Positions 39,728 to 41,229 of a DNA stretch of 41,229 bases are shown here, one piece after another. The notes under the pieces were generated by a model that saw only the letters and a list, made by a program, of their open reading frames with translations, was not told where the DNA came from and made no database searches. How positions within the stretch are numbered: position 1 is the first letter of the stretch; the number at the start of each line of letters is the position of its first letter. Made by a program: the position numbers and the translations under genes. Source of the stretch: Gammaproteobacteria bacterium (GTDB lineage Bacteria > Pseudomonadota > Gammaproteobacteria > JAJPIJ01); contig JAJPIJ010000024.1 of assembly GCA_021324815.1 (NCBI GenBank), positions 1-41,229 of the forward strand, given 5' to 3'.

Positions 39728-40288
39728 ATGACTTCCCACACGCCCACCGCCTCAGTGCCGGTGCAAAACTTCCTCGTGCTGGCGGCCATCGGCCCCAACC
39801 GGCCTGGCCTGCTGGACGCCATTTCCAAGGTGGTGCGCGATTGCGGCGGCAACATCGCCGATAGCCGCATGACGGTGCTGGGCAGCGAGTTTTCGCTCAT
39901 CATGCTGCTGTCCGGCACGTGGGACGTGATCGCAAAGATCGAAAATGCACTGCCGCGGCTGCGCGACAACCTCGGGCTGACGCTGTCGCTGAAGCGCACC
40001 GAGGCGCGCAGGAGCGTCGCCAACATGATCCCCTACGCCGTCGAGGTGGTGTCCTACGATCACCCCGGCATCGTCTTCGAGATCGCCAGTTTCTTCTCCA
40101 CGCGCAACATCAACATCGAGGACATGTACACCAGCGGCTACGCCGCCGCGCACACCGGCGCGCCCATGTTTTCGCTGCACATGACCATCAGCATGCCGTC
40201 CAACACCTCGATCGCGGCGCTGCGCGGCGAATTCATGGAGTTCTGCGACCGCCTCAACCTGGATTCCATCCTGGAGCCGGTGAAATAG
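39728..40288 (+). CDS. gcvR: GcvR-type ACT-domain regulator
   Basis: A 186-residue protein with two ACT domains: FLVLAAIGPNRPGLLDAISK (about 15-85) and YAVEVVSYDHPGIVFEIASF (about 100-180). In E. coli GcvR binds GcvA to repress glycine cleavage genes; no GcvA is in the window, so the function is inferred. Its order with bcp, divergent from dapA, is the conserved one. It starts one base short of bcp at its end, so the two are co-transcribed. Confidence 0.9.
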   Translation: MTSHTPTASVPVQNFLVLAAIGPNRPGLLDAISKVVRDCGGNIADSRMTVLGSEFSLIMLLSGTWDVIAKIENALPRLRDNLGLTLSLKRTEARRSVANMIPYAVEVVSYDHPGIVFEIASFFSTRNINIEDMYTSGYAAAHTGAPMFSLHMTISMPSNTSIAALRGEFMEFCDRLNLDSILEPVK

Positions 40289-40289
40289 C

Positions 40290-40775
40290 ATGGCGGGGAA
40301 AACACCCCCAATCGCCATCGGCAAGCCCGTCCCCGATTTCGAGGCGGCGGCCACCGGCGGCAAGCCCGTCAGGCTCTCCGCCCTCAGGGGCAAAAACGTC
40401 GTGCTGTATTTTTATCCCAAGGATGACACCCCGGGCTGCACGCTCGAGGGCCGCGATTTCCGCGATCATCACGATCAATTCAGGAAGCTGAAGACCGTCA
40501 TCCTCGGCGTGTCGCGCGACGATCTCGGGTCGCACGACAAATTCAAGGGCGGGCAATGCTTCCCGTTCGAGCTGCTTTCCGATCCGGACGAAAAAATCTG
40601 CAGGCTCTTCGACGTCATCAAGGAAAAGAACATGTATGGCAAAAAGGTGATGGGCGTCGAGCGCAGCACCTTTCTCATCGACGACGAAGGCAGATTGCGG
40701 CGCGAATGGCGCAAGGTCAGGGTCGCCGGACATGTCGCCGAGGTGCTGGCGGCGGTCAAGGCGCTGCAGGATTAA
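40290..40775 (+). CDS. bcp: Thioredoxin-dependent thiol peroxidase Bcp (PrxQ), one-Cys form
   Basis: A 161-residue peroxiredoxin reducing H2O2 and organic peroxides. The peroxidatic Cys50 is in YPKDDTPGCTLEG. The resolving cysteine found five residues later in E. coli Bcp is replaced by Arg55, and no other cysteine lies close by (Cys79-100 region has QCFPF and KICRL). The catalytic Thr/Pro context and Arg in GVERSTFLID are intact. It follows gcvR by one base, and the next gene starts immediately after its stop. Confidence 0.94.
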   Translation: MAGKTPPIAIGKPVPDFEAAATGGKPVRLSALRGKNVVLYFYPKDDTPGCTLEGRDFRDHHDQFRKLKTVILGVSRDDLGSHDKFKGGQCFPFELLSDPDEKICRLFDVIKEKNMYGKKVMGVERSTFLIDDEGRLRREWRKVRVAGHVAEVLAAVKALQD

Positions 40776-41229
40776 GTGATCCCACAGGATTCCCCGCGGC
40801 TGTTCGTGCTTGACACCAACGTGCTGGTGCACGATCCGGCGTCGCTGTTCCGCTTCCAGGAGCACGACGTCTACGTGCCGATGGCCGTGCTGGAGGAGCT
40901 GGATCACGCCAAGAAGGGCAGTTCCGAGGTGGCGCGCAACGCCCGCCAGGTCAGCCGCTTTCTCGATGATCTGATCGGCACCGCCGACAAGGCGGCCATC
41001 GAACGCGGCCTGCCGTTGCCCAGCCCGCGCAACGGCTTTCATGGCAAACTGCCCTCCGGCCGCCTGTTCCTGCAGACGCATTCCCTGCCCGAGGACCTGC
41101 CCGTGCCGCTGCCGGGCAGCCGCCCCGACAACACCATCCTCGGCACGGTCATCGCGCTGCAGAACATCCACAAGGACAAGCACGTCTGCCTCGTCTCCAA
41201 GGACATCAACCTGCGCATCAAGGCGCGGG
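40776..41229 (+). CDS. PhoH-like protein with N-terminal PIN domain, cut by the window end
   Basis: The open frame from GTG 40776 runs 151 codons to the end without a stop. The N-terminus is a PIN domain: LFVLDTNVLVHDPASLFRFQ, MAVLEELDHAKKGSSEVARN, RPDNTILGTVIALQ and VCLVSKDINLRIKA provide the acidic residues. This matches the PIN-plus-PhoH ATPase family (YlaK type); the PhoH helicase part would follow beyond the window. GTG follows the bcp stop with no spacing, so translation is coupled. Confidence 0.9.
   Translation, partial: MIPQDSPRLFVLDTNVLVHDPASLFRFQEHDVYVPMAVLEELDHAKKGSSEVARNARQVSRFLDDLIGTADKAAIERGLPLPSPRNGFHGKLPSGRLFLQTHSLPEDLPVPLPGSRPDNTILGTVIALQNIHKDKHVCLVSKDINLRIKAR

Overview
The window looks like a chromosomal segment of a GC-rich gammaproteobacterium. 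I infer this from gene order: ndk-rlmN-pilF-rodZ-hisS-yfgM-bamB-der on one strand, and bamC-dapA divergent from gcvR-bcp. Both arrangements are known from gammaproteobacteria. I cannot name the genus. An IscR-type regulator followed by a SUF operon that uses SufU, sitting directly upstream of ndk, points away from enterics.

Layout. 1-4.5 kb: uvrD, metA and an upstream P-loop ATPase gene that carries a frameshift, all on the minus strand and punctuated by G/C-run palindromic repeats. 4.55-9.05 kb: a visibly AT-richer block, probably acquired, holding a DNA methyltransferase (+) that converges on an operon of vapB, vapC and a large GHKL (MutL/MORC/Hsp90-like) ATPase (-). 9.2-17 kb: a 2-keto-acid decarboxylase, a small membrane protein, the radical-SAM gene ygiQ (amber codon near its 3' end and a repeat element inside it), lemA, and a membrane M48 peptidase, with four hairpins between lemA and the peptidase. 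17.1-24.2 kb: iscR-iscA-sufB-sufC-sufD-sufS-sufU-sufT-Rieske, preceded by a good type-1 IscR site; sufC has an in-frame TAA. 24.3-32.3 kb: ndk to der, without the ispG expected between rodZ and hisS. 32.3-33.3 kb: a small toxin-antitoxin scrapyard with intact HicAB, a degenerate second copy of the der 3' end, and a broken HigBA pair. 33.3-38.6 kb: gpx, hrpB, an MBL-fold hydrolase and bamC. 38.7-41.2 kb: dapA divergent from gcvR, bcp and a PIN/PhoH-type protein cut by the window end.

How they work together. The suf block is one Fe-S assembly unit: SufS and SufU mobilise sulfur, SufBCD is the scaffold, IscA and SufT mature clusters, and IscR senses Fe-S status and acts at the operator. YfgM, BamB and BamC serve outer-membrane protein handling; PilF and RodZ serve pili and cell shape; DapA makes lysine and wall precursor.

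The best candidate for an undescribed system is the AT-rich cassette at 4.63-9.05 kb. It pairs a methyltransferase with a GHKL ATPase, as in the MutL/MORC-like ATPases known from restriction-modification loci, but shows no recognisable nuclease. Instead, the ATPase is transcriptionally coupled to a VapBC module. This is inference from sequence and context only.

Several conserved genes are interrupted (the P-loop ATPase, ygiQ, sufC). Either the source sequence contains base errors or these are genuine lesions; raw reads would decide.
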